NCBI RefSeq assembly: GCF_001513955.1
Contig: NZ_KQ948151.1
Coordinates: 381,271-445,270 of the forward strand
Direction of reading: 5' to 3'
Origin: Streptomyces pseudovenezuelae
GTDB lineage: Bacteria; Actinomycetota; Actinomycetes; Streptomycetales; Streptomycetaceae
DNA length: 64,000 nt
The position numbers were made by a program, and so were the translations under genes. Each line of letters starts with the position of its first letter. Positions within the stretch are counted from its first letter, which is position 1. A model generated the notes under the pieces. That model had not been told where the DNA came from. It did not search any database and saw only the letters and a list, made by a program, of their open reading frames with translations. Below are positions 9,209-17,714 of this stretch, in pieces.

Positions 9209-9603
9209 GGGCAGCCGAGTCCCGTCTGGATCAACGCCGTCCGCGCTGGGTCGTTTCCCTCGTCACCGCTTGGTCGCCCTGCACTTAGTTGCGCGACACG
9301 GAACGTACCGCGCTCGCCGGGGCCTGGCAGACGTCCCTCGGCCTGCGCGGTCGCCCGGCAACGAGCCAAGGGACATCGTTGTAGGCCCGGTTGACGTAGG
9401 CGGCACGGTCCGGCGGTCAGAGACGAAGGGCACGTCACTGCGCCTTCGCCATATCCACGTTTTCGTGGGCCAGGCAGGCCAGTACCTGCCGCCGGATGCG
9501 CTCTGCGGCCGGACCGCACATCGTGCGGCGCAATGCCCGGCCGCGATGCTCAGCTGCTGCGCCGCCGGCTCGCGCCCACATGCCACCTACGCCCGCACGG
9601 CGG
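9209..9603. other. Gene-free stretch, about 400 bp
   Basis: Lies between convergent genes. Open frames on both strands show no recognisable protein features or ribosome sites. No hairpin as strong as those elsewhere in the window was found. Confidence 0.35.
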
Positions 9604-9915
9604 TCAGACTGTCGCGGGGGACCCGAGCATCGCGGAAGCCACCTGAACCGCGCTCTGCGGACGCGCGGGTGCAGCGGCTGAGGAAAGCTCGCGGCAGGTG
9701 AAGCCGAGCCGGGTCATGGCCCGCAGCACCTCGGCGGCGCTGAAGTCGCGGCGGTCCTGGCCGGTGACGACCTGCCCGACCTGCTTGACGGGGTAAGTGC
9801 GACGACCGACGATCACGGACGCCCCGAAGACTTCTTCCGGCTTGACACCCTTCATCGATTCCAGGACGCCGCTCTTGCTGAGGTCGAAGGGGAAGCGGGC
9901 GATGACACAGCGCAT
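9604..9915 (-). CDS. Small conserved protein of the csp/DEAD-helicase locus
   Basis: 103 residues, beginning MRCVIARFPFDLSKSGV and containing VIVGRRTYPVKQVGQVVTGQ, DRRDFSAAEVLRAMTRLGF. I recognise this as a conserved short Streptomyces protein commonly found beside cold-shock protein and DEAD-box helicase genes; its biochemical role is not known to me. The last 25 residues are Ala/Pro-rich and poorly conserved looking. It lies 42 bp after the helicase stop on the same strand and is probably cotranscribed, which suggests a part in cold adaptation or RNA handling. ATG at 9915. Confidence 0.8.
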   Translation of the reverse strand: MRCVIARFPFDLSKSGVLESMKGVKPEEVFGASVIVGRRTYPVKQVGQVVTGQDRRDFSAAEVLRAMTRLGFTCRELSSAAAPARPQSAVQVASAMLGSPATV

Positions 9916-9957
9916 GATGCCTCACAAAGTGAAGGACGGGAGGAGTTTCTGCCGCGG

Positions 9958-11472
9958 TTACGCCGCCGCGTTGAAGGACGACTGCCGCCCGGTCCTGCGT
10001 CGGGCAGCGGAGGCGGGGCTGCGACGGCCGCGCGACGACGACGTACTACGCGGACGCCGCTCGGGGACGGGCGCGGTGATCGTCACGGGAATTCCGGAGG
10101 GGGTCTGGGCGCCGGTGATCCGGCCGAGCGCCTCTTCGCCGGAGCGGACCTGGGTGGTCTCGGGCACGATGCCGGCGGCGGTCATGAGGCGGCTCATGTC
10201 GCGGCGCTGGTTGGGGGTGACCAGGGTGACGACCTTGCCGGACTCACCGGCACGCGCGGTACGACCGCCGCGGTGCAGATAGTCCTTGTGGTCCGTCGGC
10301 GGGTCGACGTTGACGACCAGGTCGAGGTTGTCGACGTGGATGCCACGGGCGGCGACGTTCGTGGCGACGAGCACGGTGACGTGCCCGGTCTTGAACTGGG
10401 TCAGTGTGCGGGTGCGTTGCGGCTGCGACTTGCCGCCATGCAGGGCCGCGGCCCGGACACCACTGTTCAGCAGATCCTGCGTCAACCGGTCGACGGCGTG
10501 CTTGGTGTCCAGGAACATGATCACCCGGCCATCGCGCGCCGCGATCTGCGTCGTCGTCCAGTGCTTGTCCGTGCCGTGGACGTGCAGCACGTGGTGTTCC
10601 ATCGTGCTGACCGCACCCGCGGCCGGGTCGACGGAGTGGACGACCGGGTCGGTGAGGTAGCGGCGGACCAGACGGTCGACGTTGCGGTCCAGGGTGGCGG
10701 AGAACAGCATTCGCTGGCCCTCGGGGCGGACCTGGTCCAGAAGCGCGGTGACCTGGGGCATGAAGCCCATGTCGGCCATCTGGTCCGCTTCGTCCAGAAC
10801 GGTGATCGCCACCTGGTTCAGCTGGCAGTCGCCGCGGTCGATGAGGTCCTTCAGCCGTCCCGGCGTCGCCACGACGACCTCGGCTCCGCTGCGCAGTGCA
10901 TTGGCCTGGCCGCTGATCGACATTCCTCCGACGACCGTGGTGAGGCGCAGTTGTACCGAGCGGGCGTAGGGGGTGAGTGCGTCGGTCACCTGCTGGGCCA
11001 GCTCGCGTGTCGGCACGAGCACCAGGGCCAGCGGCCGGCGGGGCTCGGCGCGCTGTCCGGCGGTGCGCGCCAGCAGGGCCAGGCCGAAGGCGAGGGTCTT
11101 GCCGGAGCCGGTGCGCCCACGTCCCAAGGCATCACGGCCCGCAAGGGTGTTGGGCAGGGTCGCGCCCTGGATCGGGAACGGGATGCTCACGCCTTGCGCG
11201 GTCAGCGCGGCCAGCAACTGCTTGGGCATGTCGAGGTCGGCGAACGCCTCGACCGCGGGCAGTGCGGGAGTGATCGTCTCCGGCAGGGCGAATTCGCCCT
11301 GGACCACTGCGGGCCGTCGGCCGTAGCCGCCCGAACGGCTCGACCCCCCTGAACGGCTCGGGGCGGACGGTCCGGAACGGCTGCCCCGCCTCGAACCGGC
11401 GCTGGAGCCGAAAGCGGAACCGTCGTCACGGTTACGGCGGGCAGAGCGGTCATTGGTACGTGCGTAGTTCAT
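9958..11472 (-). CDS. DEAD-box ATP-dependent RNA helicase
   Basis: 504 residues. Helicase motifs are in order: Q motif with FPIQ, Walker A GRGRTGSGKT, Ia PTRELAQQ, Ib TPGRL, II DEAD, III SAT, then the second RecA domain with IV-VI, where motif VI reads HRGGRTARAG in place of the common HRIGRTGR. The N-terminal 60 residues are basic, Ser/Arg/Gly-rich and disordered; the C-terminal tail is also basic. Such enzymes unwind structured RNA and are often cold induced. ATG at 11472 has AAGGAAGG upstream; an earlier start at 11496 lacks one. Downstream of the cold-shock gene, separated by a hairpin, and upstream of the small conserved protein. Confidence 0.95.
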   Translation of the reverse strand: MNYARTNDRSARRNRDDGSAFGSSAGSRRGSRSGPSAPSRSGGSSRSGGYGRRPAVVQGEFALPETITPALPAVEAFADLDMPKQLLAALTAQGVSIPFPIQGATLPNTLAGRDALGRGRTGSGKTLAFGLALLARTAGQRAEPRRPLALVLVPTRELAQQVTDALTPYARSVQLRLTTVVGGMSISGQANALRSGAEVVVATPGRLKDLIDRGDCQLNQVAITVLDEADQMADMGFMPQVTALLDQVRPEGQRMLFSATLDRNVDRLVRRYLTDPVVHSVDPAAGAVSTMEHHVLHVHGTDKHWTTTQIAARDGRVIMFLDTKHAVDRLTQDLLNSGVRAAALHGGKSQPQRTRTLTQFKTGHVTVLVATNVAARGIHVDNLDLVVNVDPPTDHKDYLHRGGRTARAGESGKVVTLVTPNQRRDMSRLMTAAGIVPETTQVRSGEEALGRITGAQTPSGIPVTITAPVPERRPRSTSSSRGRRSPASAARRRTGRQSSFNAAA

Positions 11473-11717
11473 TGAAAACCTTCCTTGATACGGCACATAT
11501 CAAGGAATTCCCGCAGCGGAAGCAGCGCGGGGAACTTCAAGAACGGACCGAATGGGATGCAACAGGGAATCTGGAGAGTGCAGCGGATCGAGCGTGGGTG
11601 GCATCGACGGATTTCCCTGCGCCAAAGTGACGTGAAATCCCGGATGCCGGATGCCCACGGGCTGCGCCTTGGGTGTGGCGTGTGTCCCCGGACGAGGGAC
11701 AGCGGGTGCATGTCCGC

Positions 11718-11755
11718 AGCTGGGGCCCGCACCCCGAGGGATGCGGGCCCCAGCT
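11718..11755 (-). terminator. Strong hairpin after the cold-shock gene
   Basis: Perfect 14-base arms (AGCTGGGGCCCGCA and complement) with a 10-base loop, starting 19 bp beyond the stop codon of the cold-shock gene on the minus strand. No T-run. It would end most cold-shock transcripts; any read-through would reach the helicase gene, whose leader of about 245 bp fills 11473-11717 and contains no other gene. Confidence 0.75.
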
Positions 11756-11773
11756 ACGACGTGCGCGTCAGCG

Positions 11774-11977
11774 TCAGGCGAGGACGATGTTCTCGGCCGT
11801 CGGGCCTTTCTGACCCGACGCGATGTCGAAGGTGACCTTCTGTCCTTCGAGCAGCTCGCGGAAGCCCTGGGCGGCGATGTTCGAGAAGTGGGCGAACACG
11901 TCAGCTCCCCCACCGTCTTGCTCGATGAAGCCGAAGCCCTTGGCCGCGTTGAACCACTTCACTGTGCCTGAAGCCAT
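11774..11977 (-). CDS. Cold-shock domain protein (CspA family)
   Basis: 67 residues, the standard length. Both RNA-binding motifs are present: RNP1 as KGFGFIEQ and RNP2 as VFAHFS, in the order MASGTVKWFNAAKGFGFI...DVFAHFSNI. It binds single-stranded RNA or DNA and melts secondary structure, acting as an RNA chaperone. ATG at 11977 with AGGAGATAT upstream; a longer open frame is only a 5' extension. First gene of a minus-strand block with the DEAD-box helicase and the small conserved protein. The leader upstream is long and free of genes, as is usual for cold-shock genes whose mRNA leader controls translation. Confidence 0.95.
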   Translation of the reverse strand: MASGTVKWFNAAKGFGFIEQDGGGADVFAHFSNIAAQGFRELLEGQKVTFDIASGQKGPTAENIVLA

Positions 11978-12613
11978 GTCATATCTCCTCTTGGGCAGTA
12001 CACCGGAAGCCGCGATGCACGGATACCGGGTCGCCGCGATGATGCCCCGTCTGGAAAACGACCAGCCATACGAAAACGCCGCCAACGGCTGACAATACCG
12101 GGGGACGCTTGAAGTTCTTGGGAACCACAACTGCAACTGAGATCGACAGTAGCACGGTGTGGCGGGCACGGTACGGAAAATGACTCCGTCCTGTCGATTA
12201 CGGCAAAAACACTTTCCGCGCGACGTGCCAAACCCTGACCTCGCGACAGTAGATATTGCCCCACCCCGGCGCAGCTTTAAAAAAATGAGCCTCCGCCCAT
12301 AGAGCTCGTGACGCGATCTTGTCGAGGTGCTCTGGTCGGGCGTGACTGATGCGCCGATTCGGGTTTTCGACGGCGTGCGGACTGCGCCGTGGATCGTGGA
12401 TGACGACTTGCCAGAGCGGTCGCCTGGGCCGCGCGAGCATCACCCACCGAATGCGACGCCCGTACACCCCAGTTTTGTTCGGCCCGGCGGGCGACACAGG
12501 GCGAGCACGGCCAGGACGGCCGCCGGCTCCAGCCGTTCGTCGGGATACTCCATCGCCTATAGGTCCACGGCCCGGGACGTTCAGGCGGGCAACCGGTCCG
12601 GGCCGCCGACCAC
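11978..12613. other. Gene-free stretch, about 640 bp, upstream of the cold-shock gene
   Basis: Contains the promoter and leader of the cold-shock gene and the downstream region of the SapA-like gene. AT-richer than surrounding DNA around 12160-12290 with a run of six A (about 12280-12286). No gene-like reading frame was found. A structured 5' leader is expected from the family but no individual fold could be established by eye. Confidence 0.4.
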
Positions 12614-13045
12614 TCAGTCGGTCAGTGGTGCGCAATGCACGTTGTTCGCTCCGCCGCTCTGGCCGGCGATCCGTCCCCAGTAGCTGACGCAGTGCCCGGG
12701 GTGGCCGATGTAGACCGGACCGGCGTAGGTCGTGTAGGAACCGTCATCGAACTCGGGGTCGACGTCCTGGGCGTCCGTGAGCGCTGCCAGCATGGACACG
12801 GCGGTGCCGGGACGGGCGCGCACGGTGACCACGCAGTCCTGTCCGGTCGACGGGTTGTAGGTGAGGTAGACCGTGCCCGCCGTACCGACCGGTGCCGAGT
12901 CGACCACCGTGTAGCCCGCCCCGCAGACACCGTTGTACTTGGCCACCGGCGTCGCCGCCCCTGCCTGCGGTGCTACGGCCCCCAGGGCGCCGACAACCGC
13001 GGCCGTGACCGCTCCGACCGCCGCGGCACGCTGAATGATGTTCAT
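12614..13045 (-). CDS. Secreted spore-associated protein A-like protein
   Basis: 143 residues. A Sec signal peptide (MNIIQRAAAVGAVTAAVVG...AGAAT) leads to a mature domain that matches what I remember of Streptomyces SapA: YNGVCGAGYTVVDSAPVGT, GTVYLTYN, CVVTVR, YAGPVYIGHPGHCV and a final Cys. The four mature Cys could form two disulfides. SapA is associated with the spore surface in S. coelicolor; molecular function is not established. ATG at 13045 follows a GGGGG tract. It is a single-gene unit. Homology to SapA is a strong by-eye match, not a search result. Confidence 0.8.
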   Translation of the reverse strand: MNIIQRAAAVGAVTAAVVGALGAVAPQAGAATPVAKYNGVCGAGYTVVDSAPVGTAGTVYLTYNPSTGQDCVVTVRARPGTAVSMLAALTDAQDVDPEFDDGSYTTYAGPVYIGHPGHCVSYWGRIAGQSGGANNVHCAPLTD

Positions 13046-13377
13046 GTGAATCCCCCGTTTCGTCGACCGCCCCAACGGCTGTCGACTTCGGAGGCTTTGA
13101 CCGTCGTCACTCGACCAGCGTTGTAGGCCACCGGCACCGGTTACCGAACCCGGACACGGAGTGAACGGGTCCGTCGACGTCTTCTTCGTAAGTGCGTAAG
13201 CGCAGGAAGTTCCTGGCCCACACGGTCACAGCCCACGCAGGTTTGGTCTCGCCTCTTGAACAATCCGGCCCATCAGTGCGAGCCCGCCGCGCTCGTCCAG
13301 GGCAAACTGTCGGTCGCGCGCATGTCCCCGGATAGTGCACAACTCCCTGCGCGGCCGCAGAGATTCGGCGATCCTGG

Positions 13378-13905
13378 GTGACCGTGACCGGAAATCTGAG
13401 CGATACAGCACCGGGCAATGAGGTAAGGGCGCTTCTTCGGGTCCTGAACGGACAGCGGCGCCACGTATTCGGCATCCTTGACGGGCTCGACGCGAAGGAT
13501 CTTCGACGGCCCGTACTGCCTTCCGGATGGCACTGCCTGGGGATGGTCCAGCACCTGGCGCTCGATGTGGAGCGGTTCTGGTTCCGCGCGGTCGTCGCCG
13601 GGGACGAGGAGGTCATCCACGGTCTGACGAGCGGCGACGAAGCATGGAAGGTGCCTCCGGACGTGCCGGTCATGGAAGTGCTCCACCGATATCGGCGGGA
13701 GGCAGAACTCGCCGACGCCGTCATCACCGCCGCCCCTGCCGACGCCGCGTTGGCCTGGTGGCCCCACGACCTGTTCGGCGAACCGCACCTGCACACGCTG
13801 CGCGACGTCCTGCTGCATGTCATCACCGAGACTGCGTGCCATGCCGGCCACCTCGACGCCGCCCGAGAGCTGATCGACGGCAGCCGCTGGCTGGTCCTCA
13901 CCTGA
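13378..13905 (+). CDS. DinB/DUF664-family protein
   Basis: 175 residues forming an expected four-helix bundle of the DinB/YfiT/DUF664 superfamily. Likely metal-binding histidines are in the conserved places: the first helix pair with MVQHLALDVERFW and the C-terminal HVITETACHAGHLDAARE. Members act as metal- and thiol-dependent transferases (for example mycothiol or bacillithiol linked) or have no known reaction; the substrate here is not predictable. GTG start at 13378; the next in-frame GTG is two codons later. It stands alone, divergent from the SapA-like gene. Confidence 0.8.
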   Translation: MTVTGNLSDTAPGNEVRALLRVLNGQRRHVFGILDGLDAKDLRRPVLPSGWHCLGMVQHLALDVERFWFRAVVAGDEEVIHGLTSGDEAWKVPPDVPVMEVLHRYRREAELADAVITAAPADAALAWWPHDLFGEPHLHTLRDVLLHVITETACHAGHLDAARELIDGSRWLVLT

Positions 13906-14129
13906 AGCCTGGTCTTGTCGGCGCCAGGGGGACCAGTGCAGCAACCTTCCGCCTCCGTATCGATCAGGCGACGGCCATCCCGTAGCCGGTCCTGCGCGGT
14001 CACCCACTCCCAGTGCATCTCAGCCGACGACCGATGACTTCTACCTGTCGACGGAGTCTGACCTCTGAGAGACGCAGTCGCGTCGCAGTCGCATGACCAG
14101 GATTGATCTTGAGAGGGTGGTGGTCGGTC

Positions 14130-14477
14130 GTGGCGGTAGGGATCTTTGCGGGCATCGCTGTGCGCAACTACGAGAACGCATTGGAGTGGTACAAGCGACT
14201 GCTCGGTGCGGAGCCAAGCTTCTACCCCAACGACGTCGAAGCGGTATGGCAGCTGGCCGAGGACCGCTATGTGTACATCATCGAGGACACCCGGCGTGCC
14301 GGCGGCGCGGTGGGCATGATCTGGGTGGACGAACCCCGTACCGCGGTCGCACGCATCGCCGAGCGAGGGCTGCAGCCCGTAGGTGTGGAGGAGCACGGCA
14401 CCGTGTGCAAGTGGGTGTTTCACGACCCGGACGGCAACGAGACAGGGATCGGCGGCGAGGTCTCACCCCCGAAGTAG
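14130..14477 (+). CDS. VOC-family (glyoxalase/bleomycin-resistance) protein
   Basis: About 115 residues with one glyoxalase fold unit pattern: IAVRNYENALEWYKRLLGAEP at the start, DRYVYIIED in the middle, and the closing VFHDPDGNETGI typical of the second beta-alpha-beta-beta-beta module. Such proteins are usually metal-dependent dimers that isomerise, cleave or sequester small molecules. The metal ligands cannot be fixed with confidence and substrate is unknown. Start is uncertain: GTG at 14130 has GAGAGGG about 12 bases upstream; a TTG at 14103 is in frame. No operon partner. Confidence 0.75.
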   Translation: MAVGIFAGIAVRNYENALEWYKRLLGAEPSFYPNDVEAVWQLAEDRYVYIIEDTRRAGGAVGMIWVDEPRTAVARIAERGLQPVGVEEHGTVCKWVFHDPDGNETGIGGEVSPPK

Positions 14478-14963
14478 TCCTCGAACCCCGGCTCCACGGC
14501 AGGTATCCGGTGGTCCTCGAAGGTCAGGACCGGCCGGCTCCGGGAATTTTGACTGTCAACACCCCGGTGCGGGAAGTGCTCGTCGCGCGCGTGCGCCGTC
14601 CCTCCCGGAGCAAGAGGCACGTCGTTGACGCTGCCCGTCCCCGACGAGTCCCTGCCCCGACAGGCATGCGCGGCGGCCTCGGACTGCCGGCTGACTTGCC
14701 CGCAGCATCGACATGAGCGAACGCACCCCGGCCCGGCCGTTCAGGAGCGAGTCCGGCACGACCTCTCCACACTGGAGGACCCACGTTCGGGTGTTTCACG
14801 CCATGGCGCTGCTGGCGGAAAGTCGATCATCTAGTGCGCCAGAGCGACCCGCGCCGTGCTGAACGGGTGGTCTCCGGTGGAGGCGGTCACGCGAAAGGGT
14901 CGCGCCGCAAGCACGGATGGTGAAGTAGCTGCCTCGCCCCACACCTGGAAGAGGCACCGAGAC
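14478..14963. other. Gene-free stretch, about 490 bp
   Basis: No supported gene. Overlapping open frames on both strands lack family motifs and ribosome sites. Holds the promoter region of the following serine hydrolase gene, with the ribosome site GGAAGAGG at its right edge (14948-14955). Confidence 0.35.
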
Positions 14964-16220
14964 GTGAGACGCCGTATCTCCGCCCGCCGTATCCCCGCCC
15001 GCCGTGTCCCCGCCCGCCGTGTCCTCGCCGCAGCACTGCTCGCGGCATCTGTGTTGGCCCCGATGGCAGCCACTCCGGCAGCCGTTGCCCAGGCCGGCGT
15101 GTTCCACCGGTCCGTCGACGAAGACTGCCCACCCCGTGAACTGGACCGTGCGCTGACGTCACGGCTGGACAAGGCCGTCGAGAAGGTCCGTCAGCAGGCC
15201 GGCGTTCCCGGTGTCGTCGTCGGTCTGTGGATGCCGGGCAAGGGAAGCTACGTCCGTGCGACCGGCGTCGCCGACAAAGTCACCGGTGAGCCCATGCGCT
15301 CCGATGTCTTCGTCCGTATCGGCAGTGAGACCAAGACCTTCACGGCCACCGCGCTGCTGAAGCTCGTCGACGACGGCCGGGTCTCACTCGACGACCCCAT
15401 CTCCGACTACGTCCGCCATGTCCCCAACGGTCACCGGATCACGTTGCGCCACCTCGCCGAGATGCGCAGCGGCCTCTTCCCGTACACGGAGGACGCGGAC
15501 TTCCAGCACGATCTGCTGTCCGACCCGCAACGGTCGTTCACTCCGCAGGAGGTACTGGCGTACGGCTTCAAGCACAAGAACACCTTCGCGCCGGGCACGC
15601 AGTTCCAGTACTCCAACACCAACTTCACGCTGCTCGGTCTCGTGGTCGAGAAGGTCAGCGGGCGTCGTCTCGCCGACTTCATCGACACGCGGGTACTGCG
15701 CCCGGCCCGCCTCCCCCACACGTTGCTGCCGAGCGGGTCCGAGTTTCCCCAGCCGCACCCGCGCGGCTACACCAACCAGACGCTGAGCGGTGAGGTCACC
15801 GACAGCACGGACTGGAACCCCAGTTGGGCCTGGGCGGCCGGAGCGATGATCTCCGACCTGCACGACCTGCGCCGATGGGCGAGGATCGTCGCCACCGGCA
15901 CTCTGCTGAAGCCGCAGACCCAGGCGCAGCGGCTCAAGATGCTGCCCACGGGCCACCCTGGCACGAGTTACGGCCTCGGCATCTTCGACAGCGACGGCTG
16001 GATCGGGCACAACGGCTCCATCCCCGGCTACGAGACCGTGACCGTCTACCTGCCCTCGAAGAAGGCCACCCTGGTGCTGATGATCAACACCGACATCACG
16101 TACCAGGGTCAGGAGCCGTCCTCCCTGCTCGCGCGTGCGATCACCGAGATCGTCACGCCGGACAACGTCTACGACCGCCCGGCCCCCACGCGTCGGACCG
16201 GGTCAGCCCTGCTGCCGTAG
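14964..16220 (+). CDS. Exported serine hydrolase, beta-lactamase/DD-peptidase class C type
   Basis: About 418 residues. The active-site triad of class C/DD-peptidase-like enzymes is visible: SETKT (SxxK, with the nucleophile Ser), YSNTN (YxN) and HNGSIPG (HxG). The mature domain starts near residue 45 after an arginine-rich, then hydrophobic leader ending VLAPMAATPAAVAQA. It should act outside the cell on peptidoglycan peptides, D-amino-acid peptides or esters; the family (D-alanyl-D-alanine carboxypeptidase-like, EstB, Dhp) is too broad for a precise substrate. GTG at 14964 with GGAAGAGG upstream is preferred over a TTG/ATG-like start at 14856. The leader carries four tandem 15-bp repeats (see separate entry). 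Confidence 0.85.
   Translation: MRRRISARRIPARRVPARRVLAAALLAASVLAPMAATPAAVAQAGVFHRSVDEDCPPRELDRALTSRLDKAVEKVRQQAGVPGVVVGLWMPGKGSYVRATGVADKVTGEPMRSDVFVRIGSETKTFTATALLKLVDDGRVSLDDPISDYVRHVPNGHRITLRHLAEMRSGLFPYTEDADFQHDLLSDPQRSFTPQEVLAYGFKHKNTFAPGTQFQYSNTNFTLLGLVVEKVSGRRLADFIDTRVLRPARLPHTLLPSGSEFPQPHPRGYTNQTLSGEVTDSTDWNPSWAWAAGAMISDLHDLRRWARIVATGTLLKPQTQAQRLKMLPTGHPGTSYGLGIFDSDGWIGHNGSIPGYETVTVYLPSKKATLVLMINTDITYQGQEPSSLLARAITEIVTPDNVYDRPAPTRRTGSALLP
14970..15029 (+). repeat. Four 15-bp tandem repeats inside the signal peptide
   Basis: Four consecutive copies of CGCCGTrTCyyCGCC, diverged by one to three bases. In frame they encode RRISA, RRIPA, RRVPA, RRVLA, giving four consecutive twin-arginine pairs in the n-region of the export signal. 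Copy number changes would lengthen the n-region in steps of five residues without a frameshift. Confidence 0.85.
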
Positions 16221-16375
16221 ACGGTGACCTCCACGCCCGGCCCGATCGGGCTGCCCCGACGGAAGCCGGGCGTGTTCCATGATCAAGGGGGCCGGAGCGA
16301 AGGGCGGGCAGCAGCGCCCGAGCACGCCCGCCGACTCCGGCTCCGACTCCGTTCCGGTGTCCGCCGGCGCAGAAT

Positions 16376-16510
16376 CGGGGCAACACGGCCGAGCGCTGCA
16401 TCAACCGCCTCAAGTGCCGGCCCGGCCTGGCCACTCGCTTTCAGACGACCGCCACCGTCTTCCAGGCGGGACTCCACATCGCGCGCACCTTCGTCCGGTC
16501 CACTCGCTGA
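16376..16510 (+). pseudogene. C-terminal remnant of an IS5-type transposase
   Basis: The frame reads RGNTAERCINRLKCRPGLAT, then RFQTTATVFQAGLHIARTF and VRSTR, then a TGA. This matches the characteristic end of IS5-family DDE transposases (RNTVERCINKLK...ATRYDKTA...LAGLHIA), including the final catalytic region Glu in AER. Upstream bases (about 16260-16375) are not in the same frame and no start, terminal repeats or N-terminal half are present. It is a scar of an old insertion, not a functional gene. Confidence 0.7.
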
Positions 16511-16535
16511 TGAGAGAGAAGCCATCCGAGGAGCG

Positions 16536-16757
16536 TCAGTTCCACGGTTCCCGGCAGGGGTTTTCGCCCGACAGCTTCGCTGCGGCCACGCAGAGGTCTT
16601 CGCCGAAGAGCTGGTTGCTGCCCCATTCGGAGCCCCACAGGTCGGACGCGGCCTGGGCCACAGCGCGCCAGGAGTAGTCCTCATCGCATCGCCACGTGCG
16701 GATCTGTGCAGCCATCTCCGGCGTGATCGTCGTCGGCTCAACAGGGTTTCGTGTCAC
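16536..16757 (-). CDS. Small conserved actinobacterial protein
   Basis: 73 residues: after a short N-terminus it reads ITPEMAAQIRTWRCDEDYSW, RAVAQAASDLWGSEWGSNQ, LFGEDLCVAAAKLSGE, ending EPWN. I recognise the pattern ITPEMA..IR.WRC.EDYSWR.VA..A...WG..W.SNQLFG..LC.AAA as a recurring short Streptomyces protein of unknown function, possibly a small helix-turn-helix-like domain (the WRAVAQAAS segment). The GTG start at 16757 is preferred over longer in-frame starts that overlap the neighbouring methyltransferase. It lies directly next to the transposase remnant and downstream of the methyltransferase on the same strand. Confidence 0.65.
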   Translation of the reverse strand: MTRNPVEPTTITPEMAAQIRTWRCDEDYSWRAVAQAASDLWGSEWGSNQLFGEDLCVAAAKLSGENPCREPWN

Positions 16758-16849
16758 CCCAGCGACCCTAGGGACAAGGCTCACCCCCATCACACCGTCA
16801 GGCAACCCAGGGTCGCCGCTCCTCAATGCGCTGATTTCACTCACCTCAC

Positions 16850-17626
16850 TCACTTCACGGGAACGAGGGTCAAGTAGGCCAGGCCCATGACGCCGCGATA
16901 CCCCCGGAGCCACATCTTGCGATGGCGATCCACACGGTCGCGGGTCTCCTTCGCCAGAGGATGATCGGGATGGACGGCGAGCCATTCCTCGACGTCGGAC
17001 TGGTAGGCGGACTCGAAGTGATCCCATTCGTCGGGGTTGGCGGACTCGATCCAGGCAGGGCGAAAGCCCGCGTCGATGGCGAGGTCGACGAGTTCGGAGA
17101 GGTCATGGAACTCGGAGGCCGAGGCTCCCGGCCACATGGCCGACAACTCGTTCGGGGCAGGTGGACGCTGCCAGAAACCCTCGCCGAGCAGGACCCGGCC
17201 GCCGGGCTTCACCAGGCGACGAAGCGCGTGCAGTGCAGCTGTGGTGTGCTCCGGTGGCCGGACGTCACTGAGCGCGTGGCTGGCGCCGAAGCAGAGAACG
17301 ATGTCGGCGGGGTCTCGGGCGGTGTCGACTGCGGAATCACGCACGAACTCGACTCGTTCGGCCAGTCCGCGCATCTCGGCGTTGACGCGTCCGCGGGCGA
17401 GGTCGTCCTCATTGAGGTCGATACCGACGCCGGTCGCACCGGGCATGGCCTCGATGAGACGGAGCATGAACTCGCCCCAGCCACAACCTATGTCGAGCAC
17501 CGTGGCCGGGGCGGCAGAGCCGACGACGTCGGTGAGCCGACGGATCAGGCCGGCGGCCCGTTCCTCCGAGAGAGGGCCGTGGAAGGTGAGTCGGGTCAGC
17601 CGCGGCGGGCCGATGGTGTCATCCAT
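16850..17626 (-). CDS. Class I SAM-dependent methyltransferase
   Basis: About 258 residues with the Rossmann-like methyltransferase core: motif I VLDIGCGWGEFMLRL, acidic end of strand 2 GVGIDLNEDDL, then the DIVLCFGASHAL strand 4 and the post-motif region LVKPGGRVLLGEGFW. The C-terminal 90 residues, rich in Trp and His, probably form the substrate lid. The acceptor is unknown; no motif points to DNA, rRNA or a particular small molecule. ATG at 17626 starts MDDTIG just ahead of the fold; longer in-frame starts overlap the next gene. A possible operon with the 73-residue protein downstream, about 90 bp away. Confidence 0.85.
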   Translation of the reverse strand: MDDTIGPPRLTRLTFHGPLSEERAAGLIRRLTDVVGSAAPATVLDIGCGWGEFMLRLIEAMPGATGVGIDLNEDDLARGRVNAEMRGLAERVEFVRDSAVDTARDPADIVLCFGASHALSDVRPPEHTTAALHALRRLVKPGGRVLLGEGFWQRPPAPNELSAMWPGASASEFHDLSELVDLAIDAGFRPAWIESANPDEWDHFESAYQSDVEEWLAVHPDHPLAKETRDRVDRHRKMWLRGYRGVMGLAYLTLVPVK

Positions 17627-17714
17627 GAGCTGGACAGTAGGTACGAGCAGTTGTCGATGCCACCGGATTACCGTCGGGCCGGACCCCTGAGGAGCGCGTG
17701 ACGCGGGGGAGAAG

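Noticed and set aside
10273..11352. Long plus-strand open frame opposite the DEAD-box helicase
   Set aside because: Antisense shadow of the helicase; composition is Gly/Val/Arg with no family content.
12327..12687. Plus-strand frames between the cold-shock and SapA-like genes
   Set aside because: Arg/Ser/Pro-rich with no motif or ribosome site; typical GC-shadow content.
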